Positions 32,828 to 41,538 of a DNA stretch of 64,000 nucleotides are shown in pieces. The position numbers were made by a program, and so were the translations under genes. Source of the DNA: Actinoplanes sp. TBRC 11911 (GTDB lineage Bacteria > Actinomycetota > Actinomycetes > Mycobacteriales > Micromonosporaceae); contig NZ_JABBNC010000003.1 in assembly GCF_012933445.1 (NCBI RefSeq), positions 354,144-418,143 of the forward strand. Reading direction: 5' to 3'. How positions within the stretch are numbered: position 1 is the first letter of the stretch; each line of letters starts with the position of its first letter. The notes beneath the pieces were generated by a model. It saw only the letters and a program-made list of their open reading frames with translations. It did not search any database and was not told the DNA's origin.

Positions 32828-33649
32828 CTAGTCGTCGCCTTGCAGGAAACTCAGCAGGCGCAGAACCTCCAAGTACAGCCAGATGAGGCTGACCAGGATG
32901 CCGAACGCGGCCGTCCACGAATAGCGCGCGGGCAGGCCCATCCGCACGCCCTCTTCGATCTCGTTGAAGCTGAGAATGAAACTCAGCGCAGCCACGACGA
33001 TGCAGACCAGGCTGAAGATGTATCCCAGCGGGCCGTTGTCGCGCAGTCCGGTGTTGACGCCGAACAGCGAGAGAACCAGGTTGATCAGCATGACGGCGAA
33101 GAGGCCGCCGATGACCGCGATGAGGCCGCGGGTGAACTTCGGCGTCGCCCGGATGACCCGAGCCCGATACAGCACGGCCATCAGGAAGAAGACGCCGAAG
33201 GTGGCGACCACCGCCTGCAGGATGATCCCGTCATAGCCCAGGAACTCCTGGTAGGTCTTGCTGACCATGCCGACGAAGATGCCCTCGACCACGGCGTAGA
33301 CGACGACGAGCGCCGGGTTGGCCATGCGCGAGAACGAGATGATGAACCCCAGCACGAGGCCGACGAGCGCCGCACCGATCCAGGCCGCGGCCGACAGCGT
33401 GTTGGGAATGACGTTCCACGCGACGATCGCCGAGATACCGGTGATGCCGAGCAGCACCACCGTCTTGACCACGACGTCGTCGATCGACATCGGCCGGACG
33501 GCCGGTGGCGACGTCGGATATCCGGCGGCGGTCGGGTACGGCTGCCCCTGATCCGCGTAGCCGGCGGGGCCATAAGCCCCATACCCGGCCCCACGCTCAC
33601 GCTGGGCCGCCTGCCCCAGGCGCGAGAGCACCGGATTGTTTGTCTTCAC
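32828..33649 (-). CDS. Bax inhibitor-1/YccA family membrane protein
   Basis: 273 aa. The N-terminal 50 aa are Gly/Tyr/Pro-rich (GYGAYGPAGYADQGQPYP), then seven hydrophobic segments (from about residue 62 to 268), with an acidic pair in SFNEIEEGVRMG and the C-terminal LYLEVLRLLSFLQGDD typical of actinobacterial BI-1/YccA proteins. The family forms pH-sensitive Ca2+-permeable channels or modulates membrane proteases. The role here is unknown. It is a monocistronic gene with its own terminator. Confidence 0.92.
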   Translation of the reverse strand: MKTNNPVLSRLGQAAQRERGAGYGAYGPAGYADQGQPYPTAAGYPTSPPAVRPMSIDDVVVKTVVLLGITGISAIVAWNVIPNTLSAAAWIGAALVGLVLGFIISFSRMANPALVVVYAVVEGIFVGMVSKTYQEFLGYDGIILQAVVATFGVFFLMAVLYRARVIRATPKFTRGLIAVIGGLFAVMLINLVLSLFGVNTGLRDNGPLGYIFSLVCIVVAALSFILSFNEIEEGVRMGLPARYSWTAAFGILVSLIWLYLEVLRLLSFLQGDD

Positions 33650-33851
33650 TGCGTCCAGCCTCCTCGAGGTTGATTAGGCGCCCATCTAGATTAACCGGAC
33701 AACCTGATCACGAAAGTCCCCGCAGCCTGTGAGGACCCTGAAAACTCAACGACCACCCCACCCCCCAGCCCCACCAGCAAGCCCCAAATCACAAACACCG
33801 AAATTTTCGAAATGTCGGACAGGGAAAGAGGGGCTCGACTTGAGAAAAGGG

Positions 33852-34090
33852 CGCTTCGGCGGCCAGGGCGGCAACTGCGCGAAGTCAGGCGGGGCAGCTT
33901 TGCCGAAGGGCACGGCGACAACCGCACCAAGCCAGGCGAGCCACCGGTTTACCGAAGGCCACGGCGCCAACCGCACCAAGCCAGGCAGACCGCCCGTTTA
34001 CCGAAGGGCACGGCGGCGACAGCGCCAAGTCAGGCGGGGCGCTCTCGCCGAAGGCAAACGTCGATAACCGCTGGCCGAAGGCCCCCAGCG
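33852..34090. repeat. array of about five 46-49-bp tandem repeats
   Basis: Units start near 33852, 33899, 33948, 33997 and 34045. Units 33899-33947 and 33948-33996 agree at about 41 of 49 positions; the flanking units are more diverged. A shared core is CCGAAGG-CACGGCG followed by CCAAG-CAGGC. There are no spacers, so it is not a CRISPR array. The 560-bp interval between the BI-1 gene and the tRNA contains nothing else that looks coding. Confidence 0.75.
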
Positions 34091-34107
34091 AGGAGCGAAT
34101 TGGCGCG

Positions 34108-34170
34108 TTGATGAGTTCAGGCTCCCCCGCCGCCGGCGAAGCCGTCGTCGGGGGAGCCTGAACTCATCAA
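34108..34170 (-). terminator. 22-bp perfect inverted repeat downstream of tRNA-Leu
   Basis: Arms at 34108-34129 and 34149-34170 are exact complements around a 19-nt loop, 41 bp beyond the tRNA 3' end. There is no T run. It is unusually long for an intrinsic terminator but placed as one. Confidence 0.55.
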
Positions 34171-34210
34171 CTTCCAGCGCCGCATGAGCGATCGAGCGAA
34201 TTAAATACAG

Positions 34211-34294
34211 TGCCCGGGGCGGGTCTCGAACCCGCACGCCTGCTTGAGGCAGTCGCTTTTAAGGCGACCGTGTCTGCCGTTCCACCACCCGGGC
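34211..34294 (-). tRNA. tRNA-Leu(UAA), bldA-like
   Basis: 84 nt without CCA. Acceptor GCCCGGG/CCCGGGC with discriminator A; anticodon stem GTCGC/GCGAC with loop CTTAAAA, giving anticodon TAA (reads UUA); a long variable arm of class II (CTGCCTCAAGCAGGC region); T-arm CGGGTTCGAGACCCG. It is the counterpart of Streptomyces bldA, whose tRNA is needed for rare TTA codons. The CCA must be added after transcription. Confidence 0.96.
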
Positions 34295-34311
34295 AGGGTT
34301 GTGGTGAACAC

Positions 34312-34317
34312 CGTATA
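34312..34317 (-). promoter_or_regulatory. -10 box candidate for tRNA-Leu
   Basis: TATACG on the minus strand, 17 bp before the tRNA 5' end; a 12-bp palindrome CCGCCCGGGCGG (34323-34334) lies just upstream. The -35 element is unclear. Confidence 0.35.
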
Positions 34318-34352
34318 TGTTGCCGCCCGGGCGGTGGAATCAGGCATCGGTG

Positions 34353-35711
34353 CTAACCGCGGACACCCGCTCCGACGGGGGTGCGATCGGCCGAATGCTC
34401 GGTCGGCGGGGTCACGTGCGTGAATTCTTCGCGCGGGGTGTGCAGCTGTCCCAGTGCAACAGTCTCGCGTCGCAGCATGAATGCCAAGGTCCAGTCTGCG
34501 ATAACCCGGACTTTCCGGTTGAACGATGGGATTCGGCTCATGTGGTACGAACGGTGCATGAACCACGCGGGGAAGCCCTTCACCTTCACCCCGTAGACGT
34601 GCGCCACGCCCTTGTAGAGCCCGAGGCTGGCGACGCTGCCGACGTACTTGTGGCGGTAATCCTTGGGCGCGCCACCGATGATGACCTGCCGGATGTTGTC
34701 CGCCATCACCTTCGCCTGCCGCACCGCGTGCTGCGCGCTCGGCGAGCAGAACGCTCCGGGGTTGGCCAGGTCGGGCACCTGCGCGGAGTCACCGGCCGTC
34801 CACGCGCCGTCGAGCACGCGGTTGCCGTCGACTACCTGCAGCGTGGGCAGCGCCGTCAGGTGACCACGGTCACCCTGCGGCAGGTCGGTCCGGTCCAGCA
34901 GGGGCGACGGCTTGACCCCGGCCGTCCACACCAAAGTCTCGGCGCGGAACCGCTCGCCGTCGGACAGCACGATCTGGCCGTCGACACAGGACTCCAGCCG
35001 GGTGCCGAGCCGCAGCTCGATCCCGCGTTCGTCGAGTTGCAGCGCGGCGTACGCGCCCATGTCGGGGCCGACCTCCGGCAGGATCCGGTTGGTCGCCTCG
35101 ACGAGCACGAACCGTACCTCGGACGGGTCGAGGTCGGAGTAGTACTTCAGCGCGTCGCGGACGACGTCTTCCATCTCCGCGAGCGCTTCGATGCCGGCGT
35201 AGCCGCCACCGACGAAAACAAAGGTGAGCGATGCTTTGCGCACCGCCGGATCCGGGGTGACCGCCGCAACGTCGAGCCGGTCCAGTACATGGTTGCGCAG
35301 GTAGATGGCCTCACCGATCGTCTTGAACCCGATGCCGCGCTCGCGCAGCCCGGGAATGGGCAGCGTCCGCGAGACGGACCCCGGCGCCACGATGATGTGG
35401 TCGTAGGCCATCTCGGTGGACGGGCCGTCGATCGGCTGAATGGTGACCGTCTTGCGCGCGTGCTCAACCCGGGTGACCTCGCCCGAGACGATCCGGCAGT
35501 TCTTCAGTGCCCGCCGGAGCGGGACGACCGCGTGCCGCGACGAGATGTTGCCCGCTGCGGCTTCGGGAAGGAACGGCTGGTACGTCATGTGCGGTTGGGG
35601 GTCGACGACGACCACCTCGGCCCGGCGCCGGTTGAGCTTCTTCGACAGGCGCAGTGCGGCGTAAAGCCCCACGTGACCTGCTCCTACTACAACAATGCGC
35701 TGCGGTTTCAC
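34353..35711 (-). CDS. ndh: type II NADH dehydrogenase
   Basis: 452 aa. Two Rossmann motifs: FAD VVVGAGHVGLYAALRL at the N-terminus and NADH FVFVGGGYAGIEALAEM near 165; quinone-site and FAD residues in TAGDSAQVPDLANPG and SPSAQHAVRQAKVMADN. The C-terminal region WFMHRSYHMSRIPSFNRKVRVIADW gives amphipathic membrane association. It oxidises NADH and reduces menaquinone without proton pumping. It lies immediately upstream of the tRNA on the same strand. Confidence 0.93.
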   Translation of the reverse strand: MKPQRIVVVGAGHVGLYAALRLSKKLNRRRAEVVVVDPQPHMTYQPFLPEAAAGNISSRHAVVPLRRALKNCRIVSGEVTRVEHARKTVTIQPIDGPSTEMAYDHIIVAPGSVSRTLPIPGLRERGIGFKTIGEAIYLRNHVLDRLDVAAVTPDPAVRKASLTFVFVGGGYAGIEALAEMEDVVRDALKYYSDLDPSEVRFVLVEATNRILPEVGPDMGAYAALQLDERGIELRLGTRLESCVDGQIVLSDGERFRAETLVWTAGVKPSPLLDRTDLPQGDRGHLTALPTLQVVDGNRVLDGAWTAGDSAQVPDLANPGAFCSPSAQHAVRQAKVMADNIRQVIIGGAPKDYRHKYVGSVASLGLYKGVAHVYGVKVKGFPAWFMHRSYHMSRIPSFNRKVRVIADWTLAFMLRRETVALGQLHTPREEFTHVTPPTEHSADRTPVGAGVRG

Positions 35712-35810
35712 TTAGCCATTGTGGCGACCCCGCAAGGTTCATGCTCGCACATGTGATGTACGCCAAAGTCTCGTTGTCAAGTACTGTGAAGCGGAGATTT
35801 CCGTGAGATT

Positions 35811-36368
35811 TCAGGCTCTTCGGATCAGGCGGGCGAGCAGCAGCGTCGCGCCGACCGCCCCGGCGAGACCGGCCAGCGTGGCGATGAGGAACGCATCGCC
35901 GGCCAGGTCGGTGGCCAGGCCGAGGGCGACCACGGTGAGAACCGCCGAGATCAGCACGACGACGAGCGCGCGGGCCAGCCAGGTGCCGACCACGTCCAGG
36001 TTTACCACGGCGTCGTACGGCAGCACGGCGGCCAGCGCGGTCAGCGTGTGTCCCAGGTAGAGGGTGGTGGCGATGGTCAGCACCCGCCACAGCGCCACCC
36101 TGGCGTCGAACCCGACCGTGTCGACCAGCCAGCCGGCCACCACGACCAGCGCCGCGAGGGTCGCCGCCCGCCCACGTGGCGCCACCGCGGGGTAAAGGGC
36201 CGACAGGCCGAGAAGGGCGCCGTACGGGCCGCTGGCGATGTCCAGGGGCCATGCCACGTAGACGGCGACCAGGCCGCTGACCGCGATGCCGATGCGGACC
36301 AGGAACGGCAGCACGGTGGCGCGGGCGACCACCTGCTTCGAGCGACTGACGAATTTGATCATTTTCAC
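35811..36368 (-). CDS. multi-pass membrane protein, last gene of the MoxR operon
   Basis: 185 aa, GTG 36368 overlapping the DUF58 stop (GTGA); ATG 36362 is the alternative. A basic N-terminus (KFVSRSKQVVARA) and five or six hydrophobic segments, ending ARLIRRA. No recognised domain. Coupling to DUF58 places it in the MoxR/DUF58/DUF4129 system. Confidence 0.8.
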   Translation of the reverse strand: MKMIKFVSRSKQVVARATVLPFLVRIGIAVSGLVAVYVAWPLDIASGPYGALLGLSALYPAVAPRGRAATLAALVVVAGWLVDTVGFDARVALWRVLTIATTLYLGHTLTALAAVLPYDAVVNLDVVGTWLARALVVVLISAVLTVVALGLATDLAGDAFLIATLAGLAGAVGATLLLARLIRRA

Positions 36369-37702
36369 CCCCGGGGCGCCGCGGCCATCCGGGCCACGTC
36401 GCGCAGGACCAGGTCGAGGCTGCCGGCGCCGGCCCAGGCCACCACCGGTACGCCGTGTTCACGGAGGCGGCCGAGCACGTTCTCGCGTTCCAGGCGCCAG
36501 AGCCGGGTCGCCAGCGGGCTCAGCGGGCCGGTGCCGGCCGGGGCCGCACCCTCGGGCAGGGTGTCCACCGCGACCACGTAACGGCCGGACTGGGTCAGGT
36601 GGGCGAGCATGTCCGCGGCCCGCGGGTCGATCAACGGGGAGAGGACCATGACGAGCGCGTCCGACGAGACGTGGTGGACACCGAACACGCTTTCGTCGGT
36701 GTCCCACTCGACGGGGTCGGGGCGTACGTCGAGAAGCCATTCCAGGACGCGCAGGTACTGCCGGCGGCCGGTGGCCGGGCGCAGGCGGCGCGCGGTCGCA
36801 CCGTGTTCGAGCAGTGACACCCGGTCACCGCGCTGCAAGTAGTGCTCGGCGATCGCGGCCGCGGCCCGGACCGTGGTGTCCAGCACCGACGCGCTGCCCG
36901 CGACGCCGCCGGAGAGGCCGACCTCGCCGAGCACGTCGAGCAGCAGCAGGACCTCGGCGTCGCGGTCGGACAACGTGGACGCGACGTGCAGATCGCGAGT
37001 GCGCAGCGAGACCCGCCAGTCGATGCGCCGCAGCCGGTCGCCGGGCGCGAACGGGCGTACACCCGCAAGCTCGCCGCCCTCGCCCATGCGCCGGGAGCGA
37101 TGGTTGCCGACCAGGCCGGCGGCGGCCGGCATCGCCTCGATGGCGTTGAACGGCTCGGTCACCGGGTAGACCCGGACGGCCCGCGGCGGCATCACGACCG
37201 GGCGGCAGGCCAGCAGCCCGCCGCAGGCCGCGACCCGGGCGGCCGCCGGGCCCACCTCCTGGCGTCCCCAGCGCAGCGCGTCGCCGGGCAGATCCACCGC
37301 GGCCCAGCCGTCGGACGGCACGGTGATCGCGAAGGGACGGTCGGCGTGTTCCAGCTTCAGCCAGCGCGAGGTGCGGGTGCGAACGACCACCAGGTCGTAC
37401 GGGATGATGTCGGGGTTGCTCACGGTGACGTTGGCCTGGACGTGACCGCCCTCGACGAGATGCTCCTCGTCCGCGTCGATGGTCAGCTCCGGCACCGACG
37501 TCGGCATCCGGCGCAGCCCGATCGCCGCCCCGATCGCGAACGGCGCGGCCAGCAGCACCAGATCGACCCGGCCCAGGGCCACGCCGAGCACCAGCAGCAG
37601 GCCGGTGAGCAGCACCGACCGCCCGAGCGCCCGGGTCGGCACCCAGGTCTTCTCGGGCCGCTCACCCGCCTCGCCGGGCGGTACGGCGTTGCGCAGTCTC
37701 AC
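36365..37702 (-). CDS. DUF58 domain protein (MoxR-associated)
   Basis: 445 aa from GTG 37702, overlapping the MoxR stop by 4 nt. Two N-terminal transmembrane segments (SVLLTGLLLVLGVALG, LVLLAAPFAIGAAIGL), then the DUF58 signature GEFAGVRPFAPGD-type sequence (GELAGVRPFAPGDRLRRIDWRVS) at about 240-262 and a vWA-like core (EVLLLLDVLGEVG). DUF58 proteins are clients or partners of MoxR AAA chaperones and often act in envelope metabolism. Confidence 0.9.
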   Translation of the reverse strand: MRLRNAVPPGEAGERPEKTWVPTRALGRSVLLTGLLLVLGVALGRVDLVLLAAPFAIGAAIGLRRMPTSVPELTIDADEEHLVEGGHVQANVTVSNPDIIPYDLVVVRTRTSRWLKLEHADRPFAITVPSDGWAAVDLPGDALRWGRQEVGPAAARVAACGGLLACRPVVMPPRAVRVYPVTEPFNAIEAMPAAAGLVGNHRSRRMGEGGELAGVRPFAPGDRLRRIDWRVSLRTRDLHVASTLSDRDAEVLLLLDVLGEVGLSGGVAGSASVLDTTVRAAAAIAEHYLQRGDRVSLLEHGATARRLRPATGRRQYLRVLEWLLDVRPDPVEWDTDESVFGVHHVSSDALVMVLSPLIDPRAADMLAHLTQSGRYVVAVDTLPEGAAPAGTGPLSPLATRLWRLERENVLGRLREHGVPVVAWAGAGSLDLVLRDVARMAAAPRG

Positions 37703-38700
37703 GCCTGGCTGGTTCCACTGGCGTACGTGGGAAGTGCCCCGCTCGCCGGCGCCGGAGTCCCGGCAAGCACCTCCTGGACCACGAAGGCCGGGTCGACGCG
37801 GCGCAGCCACATCTCCGGGCGCAGCGTGATCCGGTGCGCGAGGGCGGGCACGGCGACGTCCTTCACGTCCTCCGGCACCACGAAGTCGCGGCCGGTCATC
37901 GCGGCCCGGGCGCGGGCCAGCAGCAGCAGCGCGAGCGAGCCACGCGGCGATGAGCCCACCAGCACCGACGGATGCTCGCGGGTGGCCGCGGCGAGCGACA
38001 CGATGTACCGGACGATCGAGTCCTCGACGGTGATCGACTCCAGCGCGGCCTGCATCGACTGCAGCGTCTGGGCGTTCACCACCGGCTGCAGGAACGTCTC
38101 CTCCTGCCGGCGGGTCATGCGCCGCCGCAGCACGTCGAACTCTTCGTCGGCGGTCGGATATCCGAAGGAGACGCGCAGCAGGAACCGGTCGAGCTGGGCC
38201 TCGGGCAGCGGGTACGTGCCCTCGTACTCGATCGGGTTGGCGGTGGCGAGCACGTGGAACGGCGGGTCCAGTCGGTAGGTGACGCCCTCGACCGAGACCT
38301 GCTTCTCCTGCATCGCCTCGAGCAGCGCGGCCTGGGTCTTCGGCGGCGTCCGGTTGATCTCGTCGGCCAGCAGCATGTTGGTGAACACCGGACCGGCCCG
38401 GAACGCGAAGTCGCCCTTGCGCTGGTCGTACAGGAAGGAGCCGGTGACGTCGGCGGGCAGCAGGTCCGGAGTGAACTGAAGACGCCGGAAGTCGAGGCCG
38501 AGCGCCTGCGCGAACGATCTCGCGGTCAGCGTCTTGCCGAGGCCGGGGAGATCCTCCAGCAGCACGTGGCCACCCGCCAGGATCCCGGCCAGGACCAGTT
38601 CCAGCGAGTCGCGTTTGCCCACCAACACGCTGCCGACCGAATCCAGGACGGCACCGGCCAACCTGCCCACCTCGTACGGGGGAAGGGCACTATCGCTCAC
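37699..38700 (-). CDS. MoxR-family AAA+ ATPase
   Basis: 333 aa, GTG start overlapping the upstream stop by 4 nt. Walker A region LEDLPGLGKTLTARSFA (about residue 38), FQFTPDLLP-type LQFTPDLLPADVTG, Walker B LLADEINRTPPKTQAALLEAM, sensor ATANPIEYEGTYPLPEAQLDRF and arginine finger region follow the MoxR pattern. It is a chaperone-like ATPase for vWA/DUF58 proteins and is encoded in the middle of a five-gene overlapping operon. Confidence 0.95.
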   Translation of the reverse strand: MSDSALPPYEVGRLAGAVLDSVGSVLVGKRDSLELVLAGILAGGHVLLEDLPGLGKTLTARSFAQALGLDFRRLQFTPDLLPADVTGSFLYDQRKGDFAFRAGPVFTNMLLADEINRTPPKTQAALLEAMQEKQVSVEGVTYRLDPPFHVLATANPIEYEGTYPLPEAQLDRFLLRVSFGYPTADEEFDVLRRRMTRRQEETFLQPVVNAQTLQSMQAALESITVEDSIVRYIVSLAAATREHPSVLVGSSPRGSLALLLLARARAAMTGRDFVVPEDVKDVAVPALAHRITLRPEMWLRRVDPAFVVQEVLAGTPAPASGALPTYASGTSQA

Positions 38701-39269
38701 AGTCGCTCCAACGCTTCCACGTAGGTTTCCAGCTCACGGGTCTTCGGCGTACGCCGGCCACGGTCGTGCAGAGCCGCCCAGAGCGGGTCACCGAGGAGCT
38801 CGCGAGCACGGCGCGGGTCGGATGCCCGGGTGATCCCGTGACGCAACCGCAGCCGTTCGTCGGTCAGCTCGGCCAGCACCGGCAGCACGTTACGCGAATA
38901 TAGATCCGCGTCCGATTGCGCCCGGTCCAGTGTGCGCTCCCACCGGCGTACGGCATCTTTGAGGGCATCGGCGCCCGGGCCGTCCGGGTCGTTCGCCTCG
39001 AGATCGCGCCGGCGCGGGCGCGGGGGTGCCTTCACCAGGCCGACGGCCAGCATGATGAGCCGCAGGCCGACGAAGGCGGCGACCACGATCACGACCGAGA
39101 CGTGGTAGTGACCGGCCTTCAGGGCGGCCATGGTCACCACGGTGGCGGCGGCGACCAGGGCGACGTTCAGCAGCACCCAGACGGCCCACGATCGCCTCTT
39201 CGGGCCCTTCTCCTCTTTCTTCGGGCGGCGCTCCTCGGGCTCGGCGCTGAACAGATCGTCGAGGCTCAT
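38697..39269 (-). CDS. membrane protein of the MoxR operon
   Basis: 190 aa. A charged cytoplasmic N-terminus (EERRPKKEEKGPKRRS), two transmembrane helices (about 27-50 and 55-78) and a long helical C-terminal part (DAVRRWERTLDRAQSDADLYSRNVLPVLAELTDERLRLRHGI) resembling proteins found between DUF4129 and MoxR in actinomycetes. Start ATG overlaps the DUF4129 stop (ATGA). Function unknown. Confidence 0.82.
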   Translation of the reverse strand: MSLDDLFSAEPEERRPKKEEKGPKRRSWAVWVLLNVALVAAATVVTMAALKAGHYHVSVVIVVAAFVGLRLIMLAVGLVKAPPRPRRRDLEANDPDGPGADALKDAVRRWERTLDRAQSDADLYSRNVLPVLAELTDERLRLRHGITRASDPRRARELLGDPLWAALHDRGRRTPKTRELETYVEALERL

Positions 39270-39970
39270 GCGGCTGCCACCGCCCCCAGGTCGGCGCGCA
39301 GGCTCTCCAGCGCCGAACGCGCCTGCTGCCGCATCTGGTTGTCGACGGTGTGCGTCGCGTACCGGGCCTGGCGGTAGACCTCGAGCAGCGCGGCCAGCAC
39401 GCGCGCGTCGACCTGCTGCTCGTTGAGCAGGCGTCCGACCAGGTCGGTGGGGCTGTCGCCGGGGTGCCGCGGCGTTCCGGCGGCGGCCGCGGCCTGCTCC
39501 AGCCGCACCCAGCAGGCGATCACCGCGCGGCGCGGGTCACGATCGGTGTCGGACAGTTCGACCAGGCCGGCGTCGAGGGCGGCAACCAATTCCTCGGCCG
39601 TACGCGGCTGGTGCTTGGCCTGGTGCTTCACCCGCCCGGTCTGGCGGGCCCGCCGCTTCAACTGGTCGCGGACCAGCGCGAAGATCGCCAGGCCGAGGAT
39701 CAGCAGGACGACCACGGCGAGGGCGACCAGAGCGGCGGTGCCGACCCAGTGGGGCAGTCCCTTGGCCGCCTCGGGCACCGGCCCCTGCCCGTCGCCGGCC
39801 GCGGTGGCGCTCGGCCGGGTGGGCACGAGCGGCGCCAGGGTAGGCGGTGCCTCGTCGCCGGCGACCTGGTCGAGCTGCGGCGCCGACCTGGTCGCGGCGA
39901 TGGCGGTGCAGAAGAGCAGCGCGAGCACAGCGGCGAGAGGCCACCAGCGGCGCACTGCGGCGAGATCCAT
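39266..39970 (-). CDS. DUF4129 domain protein
   Basis: 234 aa from ATG 39970. An N-terminal membrane segment (WWPLAAVLALLFCTAIAAT), a Pro-rich extracytoplasmic loop, a second segment (VALAVVVLLILGLAIFALV) and a C-terminal cytoplasmic DUF4129 domain (VIACWVRLEQAAAAAGTPRHPGDSPTDLV and YRQARYATHTV). Such domains usually sit at the end of transglutaminase-like TgpA proteins; here it is a separate protein and no transglutaminase is present. First gene of the five-gene operon. Confidence 0.88.
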   Translation of the reverse strand: MDLAAVRRWWPLAAVLALLFCTAIAATRSAPQLDQVAGDEAPPTLAPLVPTRPSATAAGDGQGPVPEAAKGLPHWVGTAALVALAVVVLLILGLAIFALVRDQLKRRARQTGRVKHQAKHQPRTAEELVAALDAGLVELSDTDRDPRRAVIACWVRLEQAAAAAGTPRHPGDSPTDLVGRLLNEQQVDARVLAALLEVYRQARYATHTVDNQMRQQARSALESLRADLGAVAAA

Positions 39971-40004
39971 CAGAGTGAGCTCCGGGGTTTTCGGTTCACG
40001 CGCA

Positions 40005-40760
40005 TCATGCCAGGCCCGACAAAACCTTCGCACGGGCGAACACCGCGTCGAGCATTTGCGGGGTCAGCCGTCCGGTGAAAGTGTTCTGCTGGCTGACGTG
40101 GAAACACCCCACCAGGTGGGGGACGCCCGGAAGGCTGACCTCGGCGCCGTGCCCGAACTTCGGCCTGGGTACCGGCGGTTTCACGCCGTAGACGGCGGTC
40201 ATGGCGGGCCACCACGCCTGCCACGCGAACGCACCGAGCGCGATGACGACCTTGAGGCTGGGGCGGATGAGATCTATCTCGCGATGCAGCCACGGGGCAC
40301 AGTTGTCGCGCTCCTCCGGCAGCGGCTTGTTGTCGGGCGGGGCGCACCGGACCGCGGCGAAGATCCGGGTGTTCTTGGTCGCCAGGCCGTCGCCGGCGTC
40401 GACGCTGGTCGGCTGATTGGCCAGGCCGGCACGGTAGAGGGCGGCGAACAGGACGTCACCGGACCGATCGCCGGTGAAGATCCGGCCGGTGCGGTTGCCG
40501 CCGTGCGCGGCGGGTGCGAGGCCGAGAATGCCGATCTCGGCGTCGTCCGGGCCGAAGCCGGGTAGCGGGCGTCCCCAATACTCCTGGTCCTTGAAGGCGG
40601 CGCGTTTGACCCGGGCGACCTCCGCACGCCAGGTGACCAGGCGCGGGCAGGCGAAACAATCCGTGATGTGCTGGTCCAACACGGCGAGCGATGGCGCGGC
40701 GGCGGCGGTTGATATGACTTCCGCGGCCGTACGGACGGGCGACTCCCCCAGACTCACCAA
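40005..40760 (-). CDS. udgB: uracil-DNA glycosylase family 5 (UdgB)
   Basis: 251 aa. Fe-S cluster Cys residues in DCFACPRLV (about residue 33) and AAVRCAPPDNKP with a later Cys (NCAPWL). Motif 1 LGLAPAAHGGNRTGRIFTGD and motif 2 VGCFHVSQQNTFTGRLT are characteristic of family 5 UDG, which removes uracil, ethenocytosine and hypoxanthine from DNA. It is separated by 34 bp from the DUF4129 operon on the same strand. Confidence 0.93.
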   Translation of the reverse strand: MVSLGESPVRTAAEVISTAAAAPSLAVLDQHITDCFACPRLVTWRAEVARVKRAAFKDQEYWGRPLPGFGPDDAEIGILGLAPAAHGGNRTGRIFTGDRSGDVLFAALYRAGLANQPTSVDAGDGLATKNTRIFAAVRCAPPDNKPLPEERDNCAPWLHREIDLIRPSLKVVIALGAFAWQAWWPAMTAVYGVKPPVPRPKFGHGAEVSLPGVPHLVGCFHVSQQNTFTGRLTPQMLDAVFARAKVLSGLA

Positions 40761-40790
40761 TGCAGCATGGCACTCGCGCGGCCGGGCCGA

Positions 40791-41456
40791 TCAGGTGGTG
40801 GGCCGGAGGCAGAGAAGGTAGTCGGTGCCGCCGCCCTTGCTCGCGTAGACGAAGAAGTTTTCGCCGGCCTTGAAGTATTTGGTGCAGGCGTCGCTTTCGA
40901 CGTCGTTCTCGCCGTCGACGCGGGCGACCACGGTGAATTTGGCGTCGGTGGAACCGCAGTCCACGACGTCGGCCGAGGTCTTGGTGGTCTGGCCCGGGGT
41001 CGGGTTCTTGGCGGCGGAGAGGCAGTCGCCGGCCTTGGCGTCCTTGGTGGCGTCCCCGTGGCTGGTCAGGGCGTAGCGGAGGCCGCCGATGACGACGAGG
41101 ACGAGCACGAAGAGGGCGACGATCAGGAGGCGGCGGCCCTTCTTCTTCTCGACGGGGTAGGTGGGCTGGCCGGCCTCGGGCGGGTACGGCGGCTGGGCCG
41201 GTCCGGGCGGGGCGTATTGGGGCTGTCCAGGCGCGGCGTATTCAGGCGGGGCGTAGTAAGGCTGCCCGGGCGCGGCGTATTGAGGCTGCCCTGGATACGC
41301 GGGTTGCGCTGGATATGGGGGTTGCCATTGGCCCGGAGCGGGATATTGCGGTTGGCCTTGCGCGGGCGGCGCGTAGGGAGCTTGGCCGGGCGGTGGGTAG
41401 CCGCCTTGACGGCGCGGCGGATACCTGTCGTCGGGAGGGGGAACCGGGTTTGTCAC
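40791..41456 (-). CDS. LppU/SCO3897-like membrane protein with proline/tyrosine-rich N-terminus
   Basis: 221 aa. Residues 1-100 are built from PxY/Q repeats (QPQYAAPGQPYYAPPEYAAPGQ region), then a basic stop (EKKKGRR), one transmembrane helix (LLIVALFVLVLVVIGGL) and an extracytoplasmic domain of about 95 aa with three Cys (GDCLSAAK, VVDCGSTD, ESDACTKYF) and a C-terminal LLCLRP. This matches the LppU family of small extracellular domains. Function unknown. Confidence 0.85.
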   Translation of the reverse strand: MTNPVPPPDDRYPPRRQGGYPPPGQAPYAPPAQGQPQYPAPGQWQPPYPAQPAYPGQPQYAAPGQPYYAPPEYAAPGQPQYAPPGPAQPPYPPEAGQPTYPVEKKKGRRLLIVALFVLVLVVIGGLRYALTSHGDATKDAKAGDCLSAAKNPTPGQTTKTSADVVDCGSTDAKFTVVARVDGENDVESDACTKYFKAGENFFVYASKGGGTDYLLCLRPTT

Positions 41457-41538
41457 GAGGGTTCCTTTCGCCGTCGGCCGGTCGCGGATGCAGATTAGCG
41501 ACCGGCCGCGGCCCGAGCGACCCCGTCACCCGCGCGGA

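Noticed and set aside
33691..34067. Several 75-110-aa frames through the tandem repeats
   Set aside because: They follow the repeat period and have no start signals; repeat-derived open frames in GC-rich DNA.
33852..34090. CRISPR array
   Set aside because: Units are contiguous and degenerate, with no unique spacers and no cas genes nearby.
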